64,000 nucleotides of DNA, taken from assembly GCF_963676855.1 (NCBI RefSeq), contig NZ_OY781460.1, positions 1,101,501 through 1,165,500 of the forward strand. Reading direction: 5' to 3'. The stretch is from an uncultured Anaeromusa sp. Its GTDB lineage: Bacteria > Bacillota > Negativicutes > Anaeromusales > Anaeromusaceae. The notes beneath the pieces are model-generated. The model was not told where the DNA came from, searched no databases, and saw only the letters and a list, made by a program, of their open reading frames with translations. The translations under genes were made by a program, and so were the position numbers. Shown in pieces: positions 34,167 to 42,590 of this stretch. Every line of letters begins with the position of its first letter. Within the stretch, counting starts at the first letter, position 1.

Positions 34167-35402
34167 ATGAAAAAGCGCTGGCTTGTTTTAGGCGTATCAT
34201 GGATCGTATTTTTCGTAGCTTTTTTGGATCGAGTCAATCTGTCGGTAGCCATGCCGTTGATCTCTAAGGAGTTTTCTTTATCTCCGGAGCAGGTAGGCTA
34301 TTTGTTTAGCGCATTCTTTATTTCCTATACGGTCTTTCAGATTCCGGGCGGTTATTTAAGCGATAAAGTAGGGCCGAAAAAGGTGCTTCTTGTGGCGCTC
34401 GTTTGGTGGTCTATTATGACGATGGCTACCGGTGTGGCGCGGACCTTTTCGCAATTCTTCATCGTTCGCGTGCTCTTTGGCATTGGTGAAGGCTTGCAGC
34501 CGCCATGTGCTTTTAAGCTCAACAGCAACTGGTTTCCGAATCAGGAACGGGCTACGGCGAACGCGATCTTTACCTCGGCCTGTTCCTTCGGACCGGCCAT
34601 TGCGCCGTCGATTGCGGTGGCGATTATTGGCCTCTGGGGCTGGCATGCGTTGTTCTATATTTTCGGCGCCTTGGGTTTTGTAATTATGCCGTTGCTGTAC
34701 TTCTTTGTGAAAAATTCTCCCGAAGAGGATCCAGACATTTCCAAGGAAGAGCTGGAATATATTAAGAGCGGCCAGACGGAGATTGTTACCCAGACGACAG
34801 ACTCGGAAGAAGTAGGCCTGATGAGCGTGCTCAAAAACCGTAACATCGTGCTTTTGGCGCTTACGTATTTCGGATTTATGTGCGCCTTCTTCGGCCTTCT
34901 TTCGTGGCTGCCTAGTTATCTCGTAAAAGCCAGAGGATTTGAACTGGTGAAAATGGGCATTTTTTCGGGGTTGCCCTTCTTAGCGCTGGGTATTGCCCAA
35001 CCTTTTGGCGGCTGGCTGTCAGATAAGGTGTTCAAAGGGAAGCGCAAAATACAGGCCATGGTAGTAAATCTGGCCGCAGGCCCGGTTTTATACGGTGTAG
35101 TAGTGGCGCCGACGGAAACGGTGGCGATGGCGCTCTTGGTATGCACCGGCTTCTTGGTGGGGATGGCCTTTGGTCCATTGTGGGCGATGCCGATGGAATC
35201 GGTAAAACGAAGCTATGTGGGCATGGCTACAGGTGTGATGAACGCCGGCGGCAGTATTGGCGGTATTTTATCCCCCATTATCATTGGCTATTTGGTAGGC
35301 ATGTCCGGTTATAACGCCGCTTTCGTCTTTATGGGCGGAGCGCTGGTGTTTACGGCGTTGGTAGTGTCCCTGGTTAAACTGCCGCCAAGAGCGGAAGCGT
35401 AG
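34167..35402 (+). CDS. MFS transporter, anion:cation symporter type
   Basis: 411 residues, twelve membrane helices. FLDRVNLSVAMPLISKEFSLS in helix 1 and FQIPGGYLSDKVGPKK after helix 2 are signatures of the ACS family (D-galactonate, glucarate, tartrate carriers). Start follows GCGGGAGGA. It closes the operon with the ATC hydrolase and desulfidase and is followed by a terminator, so it may import the thiazoline carboxylate. That substrate would be new for the family and is inferred from position. Confidence 0.8.
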   Translation: MKKRWLVLGVSWIVFFVAFLDRVNLSVAMPLISKEFSLSPEQVGYLFSAFFISYTVFQIPGGYLSDKVGPKKVLLVALVWWSIMTMATGVARTFSQFFIVRVLFGIGEGLQPPCAFKLNSNWFPNQERATANAIFTSACSFGPAIAPSIAVAIIGLWGWHALFYIFGALGFVIMPLLYFFVKNSPEEDPDISKEELEYIKSGQTEIVTQTTDSEEVGLMSVLKNRNIVLLALTYFGFMCAFFGLLSWLPSYLVKARGFELVKMGIFSGLPFLALGIAQPFGGWLSDKVFKGKRKIQAMVVNLAAGPVLYGVVVAPTETVAMALLVCTGFLVGMAFGPLWAMPMESVKRSYVGMATGVMNAGGSIGGILSPIIIGYLVGMSGYNAAFVFMGGALVFTALVVSLVKLPPRAEA

Positions 35403-35414
35403 TCAGTGAAGTAA

Positions 35415-35465
35415 AAAACATGACCTTAACCTTCAAAATAGAGGGTTGAGGTCATGTTTTTATTT
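35415..35465 (+). terminator. Terminator of the thiazoline/cysteine operon
   Basis: AACATGACCT...AACC / GGTT...AGGTCATGTT with A and T runs outside. Confidence 0.9.
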
Positions 35466-35556
35466 TGTTGCTGGAAAGTGCAGGGGAGATAGCATACAAT
35501 TGAAATTGTAAAAAAATGAGAGACGGTTATTTGTGAAAAAGAAGGAGGCGGTGGTT

Positions 35557-36240
35557 TTGTACCACAAGTATCGCTTGGAAGTTCTTTGGCTGTTATGGGC
35601 CGTGTTTTTTCTATGCGGGGCCACTGGGTCGCAGGCCATGGCAGCGAATGCGGCGGATGTGCTGTCGGAGGGCGCGGTATCGGCAGATGTGCGTCAATTA
35701 ATCGTTGTACAATCCGACAGTAAAAACAAGCAGGCTGGCACGTTGACGGCGTGGCAGAAAAAAGATGAAAAATGGATTGTGAAATATGGGGCAATTACGG
35801 TTAACCTAGGCAGAAGCGGCGTGGTTTCGGCCCAGAAAAAGCAAGAAGGAGACGGTGCTACGCCAGCGGGCTTGTACAAGTTGCGCCGAGCTTTTGGCTA
35901 TGAGCCGTTCTCTATAAGCATGCCCTATATACAGGTGACGGAGCAGCATCGGTGGATTGATGATGTGGCTTCTCCTTTATATAACCAGCTGGTTGTGGGG
36001 AAAACACAGGCAAAATCCTATGAGGAGATGCGGCGCAAGGATGAGTTATATAAACTCGGTTTGGTTATTGAGTATAATACCGAGCCAATTGTGTCTGGCA
36101 AGGGAAGTGCTATTTTTATGCATATTCGTAAAGGTCCGGGCGTTCCCACAAGCGGCTGTGTGGCAATGGCGGAACAGGATATAAAGAAGATCCTCAAATG
36201 GCTCAAGGCGGAACAAAATCCGGCGGTTTTTATTGAGTAA
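35557..36240 (+). CDS. Secreted L,D-transpeptidase-like (YkuD/ErfK) protein
   Basis: 227 residues with a signal sequence (VLWLLWAVFFLCG, cleavage after QAMA). The catalytic motif is IFMHIRKGPGVPTSGCVAM: His, then Ser-Gly-Cys. Such enzymes cross-link peptidoglycan or attach proteins to it in the periplasm; this subgroup resembles YafK/COG3786 with unclear substrate. TTG 35557 lies eight bases after AAGGAGG and is preferred over GTG 35533. The next 178 bases to the following gene hold no convincing frame. Confidence 0.85.
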   Translation: MYHKYRLEVLWLLWAVFFLCGATGSQAMAANAADVLSEGAVSADVRQLIVVQSDSKNKQAGTLTAWQKKDEKWIVKYGAITVNLGRSGVVSAQKKQEGDGATPAGLYKLRRAFGYEPFSISMPYIQVTEQHRWIDDVASPLYNQLVVGKTQAKSYEEMRRKDELYKLGLVIEYNTEPIVSGKGSAIFMHIRKGPGVPTSGCVAMAEQDIKKILKWLKAEQNPAVFIE

Positions 36241-36418
36241 AATAGATTCTAGTCAAAATAACGATTGGGAGGATTTGACTTTTTTATCACGAAAGCTTCA
36301 ATTAAGTCTTTTTTCATGTCTATTACCCGCTGCAAGCGATGACGGAGTTGCTTTGCAGAGGCAAACCGGCAGAGAAAGTTATGAAAAAGCAATGCGTGCG
36401 CCTGAAGGGGGTTAAGTC

Positions 36419-37432
36419 TTGAATTGGAAATTTATGGCGTCGATTTTTTTTGCTGGCTTCATTTTTTGCGGCTCTGGGGCGGAAGCTGCTGCAGACAGTA
36501 TCGACAAGGCGCAGCTTCGCAACGTATTTGAACAGCGAATTCGAAGTATGGAAAGCTCGGGGCAGATGCCGATTATTGACGTAGAATTTCACTGCGGCAA
36601 AAAAATAGACCTTAAAGCGCTCACTGCTAAGATGGATGCAAATCATGTTGCTTTAACGTGGCTGGGACCGGCGGAAGGTTTAGGGGATGAATATTCCGTA
36701 CAGGCCAATCAGAGGTTCCCTGAGTATTTTGTGCCCACCCTCATTCATGGTGATGGGCGGCGGTGGCATGGTAAAGATCCAGGATTATTGGATGTACTGG
36801 CGGACGACGCTCATACGGGGCGATATTTTGCGATGGGTGAGTTTGAAGCCCGTCATTATGTGTCGGATACAAATGATCGAAATGTGCACCTTCCGCTGAC
36901 GAGTCCGTCGTTTCATAGGATTTTTCGACTTTCACAAGAAACGGGGCTTCCCTTTTTGATTCATCATGAAGCGGAAGATGTTATGCTGCCGGAAATGGAA
37001 AGTATGCTCCAGCAGTATCCACAGGCTAAAGTAGTCTGGTGCCATGTAGGGAGAAACCGGAATTACACAACTTGGAGCCGCTGGATGGGTACTAAAACGG
37101 TGCGGGATTTTCTTGAGAAGTATCCCAACTTGTATTTTGATTTGGTGCAATCTCCGCCCAATTCCAGTCCGTTTGGCTATCGCCAGTGTATTATGTATGA
37201 TATCAATGGGAATACAGTTACGCTAAATCGTGAGTGGAAGAAACTATTCATAGATTTTCCAGATCGTTTTGTAATTGGCAGTGATGTAAATGGAGGTCGG
37301 TGGGAGCAATATGACGAAGTTTTCGGCAGGCTGCGTACGGTGGTTTTGCAAGCGCTCCCGCGAGAGGTTGCGGAAAAAATTGCCTATAAGAATGCATGGA
37401 AATTGATGAATGGTGAGGAATGGCAGCCATAA
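36419..37432 (+). CDS. Secreted amidohydrolase-like TIM-barrel protein
   Basis: 337 residues with a signal peptide (ASIFFAGFIFCGSGAEA). The barrel resembles amidohydrolase-2 enzymes: PIIDVEFHCGKK stands where the family has DxHxH, followed by FLIHHEAED, VVWCHVGRN and RFVIGSDVNGG. The first metal His pair is reduced to Glu-Phe-His, so activity or metal use may differ from the norm. Start TTG 36419 has GAAGGGGG upstream. It lies in the same direction as the L,D-transpeptidase and may share its transcript. Substrate unknown. Confidence 0.65.
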   Translation: MNWKFMASIFFAGFIFCGSGAEAAADSIDKAQLRNVFEQRIRSMESSGQMPIIDVEFHCGKKIDLKALTAKMDANHVALTWLGPAEGLGDEYSVQANQRFPEYFVPTLIHGDGRRWHGKDPGLLDVLADDAHTGRYFAMGEFEARHYVSDTNDRNVHLPLTSPSFHRIFRLSQETGLPFLIHHEAEDVMLPEMESMLQQYPQAKVVWCHVGRNRNYTTWSRWMGTKTVRDFLEKYPNLYFDLVQSPPNSSPFGYRQCIMYDINGNTVTLNREWKKLFIDFPDRFVIGSDVNGGRWEQYDEVFGRLRTVVLQALPREVAEKIAYKNAWKLMNGEEWQP

Positions 37433-37597
37433 TACCCAATGAGGGATAGCTCCTTTTTCAATAAGGATGTAGTTAATCATGCATTTTGACGCGGTAAACC
37501 GTTCTTTTTCGATGCGGTGCTAGCCTTGGAAATCACGAAAAAAATCTTTTGAAAACGAAAGAAATTTGCAAAGACTATACTTTTGGAGAATAGATTT

Positions 37598-37640
37598 AAA
37601 ACCCCAGGCTCTTTATGCTAAAAGAGATGGGGTTTTTTCT
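37598..37640 (+). terminator. Terminator-like hairpin before the DUF2442 gene
   Basis: AAAACCCCA (37598-37606)/TGGGGTTTT (37628-37636) enclosing CTCTTT/AAAGAG, then T residues. Confidence 0.75.
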
Positions 37641-37688
37641 TATGCCCAATAGTATGTAAGAATATAAAACTCGAAAGGAAGTACATAT

Positions 37689-37949
37689 ATGAAAATTAGC
37701 AAAGTAACACCGAGTGAAAATTACTGTCTTACCGTCGTGTTTGAAAACGCGCAGACAGTAACGCTGGATATGAAAGGTAAGCTGCAAACTCTTCGCTTTT
37801 CCAGCCTGCGCAACGAGCAGGTCTTTAGAGCGGTTAAGGCAGACGAGAAATCCTTGTATTGGCCCGGCGATATCTCTATGGCGGTCAGCGAGATTCGAGA
37901 GTTGAGCGTTAAGCAAGCGGAAGAAAATAAAGATGTACTTCGGCGTTAG
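37689..37949 (+). CDS. DUF2442 family protein
   Basis: 86 residues. ISKVTPSENYCLTVVFENAQ, LDMKGKL and FRAVKADEKSLYWPGDISMA follow the DUF2442 pattern (short beta-rich domain with a conserved Trp and acidic turn). Many members lie beside DUF4160 genes as possible toxin-antitoxin pairs, but no such partner is here. GAAAGGAAG precedes the start. Function unknown. Confidence 0.75.
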   Translation: MKISKVTPSENYCLTVVFENAQTVTLDMKGKLQTLRFSSLRNEQVFRAVKADEKSLYWPGDISMAVSEIRELSVKQAEENKDVLRR

Positions 37950-38120
37950 GCCGTTGACAATTGTAAAAGCCAAGAGGAATTTACAAATTCTGTTAGAGGA
38001 TTGCAGGAGCTTTATACATTTATGGTAAATACTATGAAATGAAAAAATGAAATTAGCATAATTAAATATGCAAATAAACGGAAGTGTATAACGTGAACTT
38101 TGTGTGATAGGGGAATGAAG

Positions 38121-39311
38121 ATGGACTCACAGTGGATGACAGCGAGGCAGGCGGCGGAACGGTGGGAGGTATCCTTGCGATACGCTCAGCGACTGCTGGC
38201 GGGCGGACGGGTACCGGGAGGGAAAAAATACGGCCGGTCTTGGATGATTCCGATTAACACCCCCAAGCCAAAAATCTCGCCTCAAGAGCCGCTGCCGGCT
38301 AAAGCCCCGGGTTTATTTCGCGTTTCTTTTTTGTGGGATGGACTTTTACCGGAACAGGAGTTAGATACGGCGGTTCCTTCGCTGAAAAATGCGGCCATGC
38401 GCAATCAATATCTGGGGGAAATCGCCTATATGCGCGGCGAATTTGTCCAGGCCAAAGAGTTTGCCGCCAAAGCCTTAGCCTCTGGCCAGCCTATGTGTAT
38501 TTGCGCATCCTTGTTTTTGTTGCTCGTCGCCATCAGCACTAATGACTTTTCGTTGTACAGCCGGGTTGAAGCGTCTCTTAAAGAACGTATAGAGAGTGAC
38601 GCGGAAGCGGACGTTGCCGTATTGGCGGAGGCGGTCTTGACTACGGTGGCGGTGGGGATGTTTGCGCCAGCAATGGTACCCGGCTGGATTCGGGAAGGTG
38701 ATTTTTCTCGCTTGCCGGACGATGCGGTTCCTTTTGGTCTGTACTTGCAGGTGAAATATCTGCAAAACCTGGCGGCTTATCCTCAAATGGCCGCGGTCGC
38801 GCAAACCACCTATAATCTCTGCAAGGGGCAAAGTGTGATGATGGATGTCTATTTGCTGCTTATGTGCGGCGCCGCCTGCGTTGGTTTCGGAGACAAAGCG
38901 CGGGCGCGAAGTTATTTGATGGAAGCGCTGGAGATCGGGATACCGCATCGCTTTATCACGCCGTTTGTGGAAAATGTTTCTACGTTTAACGGCCTTCTTG
39001 AAGAATGCTTACAGCAGCATTATCCTGAGTGGTATGGGCCTGTGCTCGAACAGTGGCAGCGAACCTGGAAGAACTGGGCGGTGTTTCATAATCGCTTTGC
39101 CCAGGACCATGTGCCGTTGATTCTTAATCTGCGAGAGTATCGGATTGCTAATTTAGCGGCAAACCGTGTTCCTTATGCGCAGATCGCAGAACAGGAGCGG
39201 CTTTCTGTGGGCAGGGTGAGGAACATCATGCAGGAAATTTACTGCAAGCTTTTTGTTCGCAACCGGGATGAACTTGCGGCGCTGGTGCTGTGGACGCCGA
39301 AAAAAACGTGA
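38121..39311 (+). CDS. Regulator with excisionase-type HTH, TPR-like middle and LuxR-like C-terminus
   Basis: 396 residues. N-terminal MerR/excisionase-like domain (MTARQAAERWEVSLRYAQRLL ... GKKYGRSWMIP), a helical repeat region (about 80-330) like TPR or MalT-type sensors, and a C-terminal LuxR-type helix-turn-helix (ANRVPYAQIAEQERLSVGRV, RNIMQEIYCKL). Two DNA-binding domains at opposite ends are unusual. ATG 38121 follows AGGGGA at suitable distance. A terminator separates it from the membrane protein/ADC/SDR operon downstream, which it may control, judging by position. Confidence 0.7.
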   Translation: MDSQWMTARQAAERWEVSLRYAQRLLAGGRVPGGKKYGRSWMIPINTPKPKISPQEPLPAKAPGLFRVSFLWDGLLPEQELDTAVPSLKNAAMRNQYLGEIAYMRGEFVQAKEFAAKALASGQPMCICASLFLLLVAISTNDFSLYSRVEASLKERIESDAEADVAVLAEAVLTTVAVGMFAPAMVPGWIREGDFSRLPDDAVPFGLYLQVKYLQNLAAYPQMAAVAQTTYNLCKGQSVMMDVYLLLMCGAACVGFGDKARARSYLMEALEIGIPHRFITPFVENVSTFNGLLEECLQQHYPEWYGPVLEQWQRTWKNWAVFHNRFAQDHVPLILNLREYRIANLAANRVPYAQIAEQERLSVGRVRNIMQEIYCKLFVRNRDELAALVLWTPKKT

Positions 39312-39349
39312 CATTTTCATAGCGAAATAGCACTATCTGATTATATTAC

Positions 39350-39385
39350 AAAAGCCTATACTAATGGTAAGTATAGGCTTTTTGC
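39350..39385 (+). terminator. Terminator after the regulator gene
   Basis: AAAAGCCTATACT (39350-39362)/AGTATAGGCTTTT (39370-39382), short loop, T run. Confidence 0.92.
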
Positions 39386-39472
39386 GCTCCCAGATACAAG
39401 CATTGCTGTCGTGAATCTTTGCGTATACTCTGTTACTCTGCGTTCGTTCCCCTCAGAAAGGAGGCGATTAGG

Positions 39473-40666
39473 ATGGAAAGTTCACGGCTGATGTCTAGCT
39501 TGCTGCGGCAGCCGTACCTGCCGTTGGAAGCGGGGATACTTGGCTTAGGTGGCATGATTTTGGCTATCGCGGCGCTGCTTTTGGAACCGGCGGTGCGCGG
39601 TTCTTTTTCCTACTACGTCAATGGCTTGTATGGGTTGTTGCTGGTGCTCTTTGCCTTCCAGATGGTAGCGCTTGGTAAGACTCCTCTTGGAGAGTTTGGG
39701 CGTTCGTTTACCTTACTGGCTGGCGGCGGAGCTATCGCTGCTGTGGGGGTTGCAGCTTGCTGCATTCCTTCGTTTCAACAGATTCCGCGTCTAGTGCTGC
39801 TGGCTTGTTTTGGCGGCGGCTTGGTTCTGTTGCTGCGGTTGCTGACGGAACGGGAAAAACTGCGCCAGTGGCGGGCGCTGGGAGGGATTTTTCGGCATTT
39901 GTTTATTTCCAGCAGTGCGGTCTATATGCTGTCTATGTTGACCGCCTTGATTTTGTGGCGGGAAGAAGGGGCGTTAGCGGGCGAGGCGGCGGGAGTGCTG
40001 TCTTTGTATGCAGTCGTGTTGTTCTATTTGGCGGCGGTGTTGCGCAAGATTTATTTTCTTTATCCCGGCTCGGATGCTCCTAAGGCGGGAGGGACGGACC
40101 TGTCGGCGGCGCAGGCGGTTTTGCTGCTGTTAAGTCTTTTTATGATCTTGCTGGGGTTGCTGCTGGTGCCGGTGAGCTTGGGGTGGCTGCCGTTTTCTTC
40201 TGGCGCTCAGCTTGGCTTGCTAATGGTATTTTTTTCACTGCAGATGTTGGCGGCGGGAGAAACGCCGTTGGGGCCGTTTCCGCGAAATTGGCTGCTTTTG
40301 GGCTGTAGCACGCTCTTTGCGGCGGCTGGCATCATTTCTTGCTTGCTTCCCGAATTGTTGGTGGCTCCTTTGACGCTATTGGTGGGAATGTTGAATATTA
40401 CGAATGGTTCTGTGACGCTGCGAAACTGCTGGCGCACGGCTAGGAAGCCGGGAGAAACGCCTCCGCCGCCTCTGGCGGCGCTAGGGGCGCGTTTGTTCAA
40501 AGTCCAGTTGCTCCTGGGCTTGCTGGCGCTTTTGTTCGGAACGTCAATGCTGCTCCCCGGTCTCGTTCCGGAGATGGTGACCGGTTTGATTTTGGCAGCC
40601 AACGGCGCGGCGCTGTTCGGTTTGGTATATTTGTTGCTCAAGTTGGAAACGCTTTTGCGATGCTAA
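39473..40666 (+). CDS. Polytopic membrane protein with internal repeat (DUF308-like)
   Basis: 397 residues, about ten to twelve membrane helices. Two halves resemble each other: FQMVALGKTPLGEFGRSF near residue 60 and LQMLAAGETPLGPFPRNW near 255, each followed by a Leu/Ala-rich helix ending in CCIP or CLLP. The pattern is like DUF308/HdeD acid-resistance membrane proteins, doubled. AAAGGAGG precedes the start. First gene of an operon with an acetoacetate-decarboxylase-like enzyme and an SDR, 14 bases ahead of the former. Role unknown. Confidence 0.55.
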   Translation: MESSRLMSSLLRQPYLPLEAGILGLGGMILAIAALLLEPAVRGSFSYYVNGLYGLLLVLFAFQMVALGKTPLGEFGRSFTLLAGGGAIAAVGVAACCIPSFQQIPRLVLLACFGGGLVLLLRLLTEREKLRQWRALGGIFRHLFISSSAVYMLSMLTALILWREEGALAGEAAGVLSLYAVVLFYLAAVLRKIYFLYPGSDAPKAGGTDLSAAQAVLLLLSLFMILLGLLLVPVSLGWLPFSSGAQLGLLMVFFSLQMLAAGETPLGPFPRNWLLLGCSTLFAAAGIISCLLPELLVAPLTLLVGMLNITNGSVTLRNCWRTARKPGETPPPPLAALGARLFKVQLLLGLLALLFGTSMLLPGLVPEMVTGLILAANGAALFGLVYLLLKLETLLRC

Positions 40667-40680
40667 AAGGAGGGAAGATC

Positions 40681-41466
40681 ATGTTCAAGTTTGACGAGAA
40701 GAAAGCCTATCGAGCACCTGTCAGTTTTTCTGGTTATGACTTTGACCCGGATGCCAAAGCGGTTTACGGCGATGTGACCACTCTGGCGCTTACCTGTGAG
40801 ACGGAGGAAGAGCGTCTTAGCGCGTACTTGCCGGAAGGGTTTGTCTGTCTGGCGCCGCAACTCCAGATTGTGTATTCCCAAAGCCGCGAGGTGGCCTGGA
40901 TGGGAGGCTCTGCCTACAATTTGATCATGGCGGGCGTGCCGGTCCGATATCAAGGGAAGCGCGACACTTCAGAAGGCGTGTATGCGCTGGTTATGTGGGA
41001 AAATCATACGGTGCCGATTTTGACGGGAAATCTGGCGATGGGGATTCCCAAGGTGTTTGCGGATATTCAAGACTTGCATCGGTATCAAGACTCCTTCTGG
41101 ACCAATGCCAGCTACGAGGGGCATACCTTCTTGGAATTGGAAATACAGGGATTGAAGGCATGGCCGAGCGAGCAGGCTTCTTTTGGCGAGCAGGTGGTGA
41201 ATTTGTTCGGTTGGCGCTATGTGCCGAAAGTCGGCGCGCCAGGGGCTGATTTGAGCCAGCCCATTGAATTTCCCCAACGGATTACCACGGTGCAGGGCTG
41301 GAGCGGCACCGGCGACATAAAGTGGACAAAGCTTACCCGGCTGCAGCATCCGGCGCACTGTCATATTATCGCGGCGCTGGCGGATTTACCGGTGCAAAGC
41401 GTGAGGGCTGTCTTGACGAAGGGCAGCATGATTCTGCAGGAGGGACACGGGCGAGTGCTGGCGTAG
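40681..41466 (+). CDS. Acetoacetate decarboxylase-like enzyme
   Basis: 261 residues. LAMGIPKVFADI contains the single Lys expected to form the Schiff base, and the flanking SAYNLIMAGVPVRYQGKRD and WENHTVPILTGN fit the ADC superfamily. True solventogenic ADCs have two adjacent lysines; here the second is Val, so the substrate may be a different keto acid or the enzyme may act as an aldolase-dehydratase like others of the superfamily. Start has AAAAGGAGGG. The SDR gene follows at once, so the two may work in sequence on a ketone. Confidence 0.75.
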   Translation: MFKFDEKKAYRAPVSFSGYDFDPDAKAVYGDVTTLALTCETEEERLSAYLPEGFVCLAPQLQIVYSQSREVAWMGGSAYNLIMAGVPVRYQGKRDTSEGVYALVMWENHTVPILTGNLAMGIPKVFADIQDLHRYQDSFWTNASYEGHTFLELEIQGLKAWPSEQASFGEQVVNLFGWRYVPKVGAPGADLSQPIEFPQRITTVQGWSGTGDIKWTKLTRLQHPAHCHIIAALADLPVQSVRAVLTKGSMILQEGHGRVLA

Positions 41467-41498
41467 GTAAAGCGTGTTTAAGAAAGCGAGGGATGGAT

Positions 41499-42305
41499 AT
41501 GAAAGGGTATTACGAGGGCAAAGCAGCGGTCATTACCGGCGGCGCTTCGGGCATTGGTCTGGCGATAGGGGAACTGCTCTTGTCGCTGGGAGCGAAAGCG
41601 GTGGTGCTGGCGGATGTTAACGCCGCCAAGCTGCAGGCGCAGAGCGAGAGGCTGTCGCAGGCGTATCCTGGCAAGGTGCTGGGCGTAGAAACCGATGTTA
41701 CGTCCCAGGACAGCGTGAAGGAACTGATTGCCAAGGCGGCGGCTTTTGGCGGCGGACGGCTGGATTTGCTCTTTAACAATGCCGGGATTGGCGCGTTGAA
41801 GTCGTTTGAACAAACAACAGACGAAGACTGGAAACTGGCCTTTGACGTAAACTTTTATGGCGCCCTCTACGGCATCCGCGCTGCGCTGCCGATCATGCGC
41901 GCCCAAGGGGGCGGGCATATCGCCAACACCGCTTCGGGGATCGTCTTTTCCCCCATGCCGGAGCAGACCATGTACAGCGCTACGAAGTCCGCACTTATGG
42001 GGCTGGGCGGTTCGTTGCGGTATGAGCTGTGGGACGACAATATCCGCGTGTCCACCATTATTCCCGGGACGGTAATTACGGGGATTTGGCAAGGAGTCAA
42101 GCCTCCGGCGGAAGCGATTACGCCAGCAGAAGCGGCGGCAGGCATTCTCGCGGGGGTCGCCCGCAACGAAAAGATTGTCATTGTCACCGAGCAAGACCAG
42201 CAAGGTTCGAAGAACGTGTATGATCTAGAGCGGCAGGAAGCCATTGACACCTATATGGTGAATATTGCCCGCAAACGCAAAAAAGGCATAATGAACGAAT
42301 ATTAA
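41499..42305 (+). CDS. Short-chain dehydrogenase/reductase
   Basis: 268 residues, classical SDR. Cofactor motif TGGASGIG, NNAGIG, and the catalytic Ser...Tyr-xxx-Lys in TASGIVFSPMPEQTMYSATK. The acidic residue in VLADVN at the end of strand 2 suggests NAD(H). ATG 41499 has GAGGG six bases upstream; ATG 41493 is too close. Last gene of the operon with the ADC-like enzyme. It would reduce or oxidise a carbonyl; substrate not known. Confidence 0.85.
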   Translation: MKGYYEGKAAVITGGASGIGLAIGELLLSLGAKAVVLADVNAAKLQAQSERLSQAYPGKVLGVETDVTSQDSVKELIAKAAAFGGGRLDLLFNNAGIGALKSFEQTTDEDWKLAFDVNFYGALYGIRAALPIMRAQGGGHIANTASGIVFSPMPEQTMYSATKSALMGLGGSLRYELWDDNIRVSTIIPGTVITGIWQGVKPPAEAITPAEAAAGILAGVARNEKIVIVTEQDQQGSKNVYDLERQEAIDTYMVNIARKRKKGIMNEY

Positions 42306-42519
42306 AAGACGGCTTGCATGTGTAGAAAAATAAAATGTGTGCGCCTGAGCGGCTAAGACTTTATGCCTAACTATGTGCGAAAAATGGCGGATATCGGTTT
42401 TCTTCAGAGACGACATTGCAGACGGAAGCCTTAAAAGCGGCGCGCGAGCGTGGTGGAGAGAGCGTGACCGCCAAAAAATAGTGATGTTTTCACCTGGAAA
42501 TGTCACTACCAAATGCAGG

Positions 42520-42558
42520 AAAAAGAATCTATACTGACTAAGTATAGATTCTTTTTTG
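42520..42558 (+). terminator. Terminator before the autotransporter
   Basis: Stem of 16 base pairs: AAAAAGAATCTATACT/AGTATAGATTCTTTTT with a five-base loop. The stretch 42306-42519 before it shows no gene. Confidence 0.92.
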
Positions 42559-42590
42559 TTCTAAAATAACAGCGCAAAGGAAGCGGTAGC

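Noticed and set aside
36233..36415. 60-residue frame between the L,D-transpeptidase and amidohydrolase genes
   Set aside because: No ribosome site, composition of intergenic DNA, no recognisable features.
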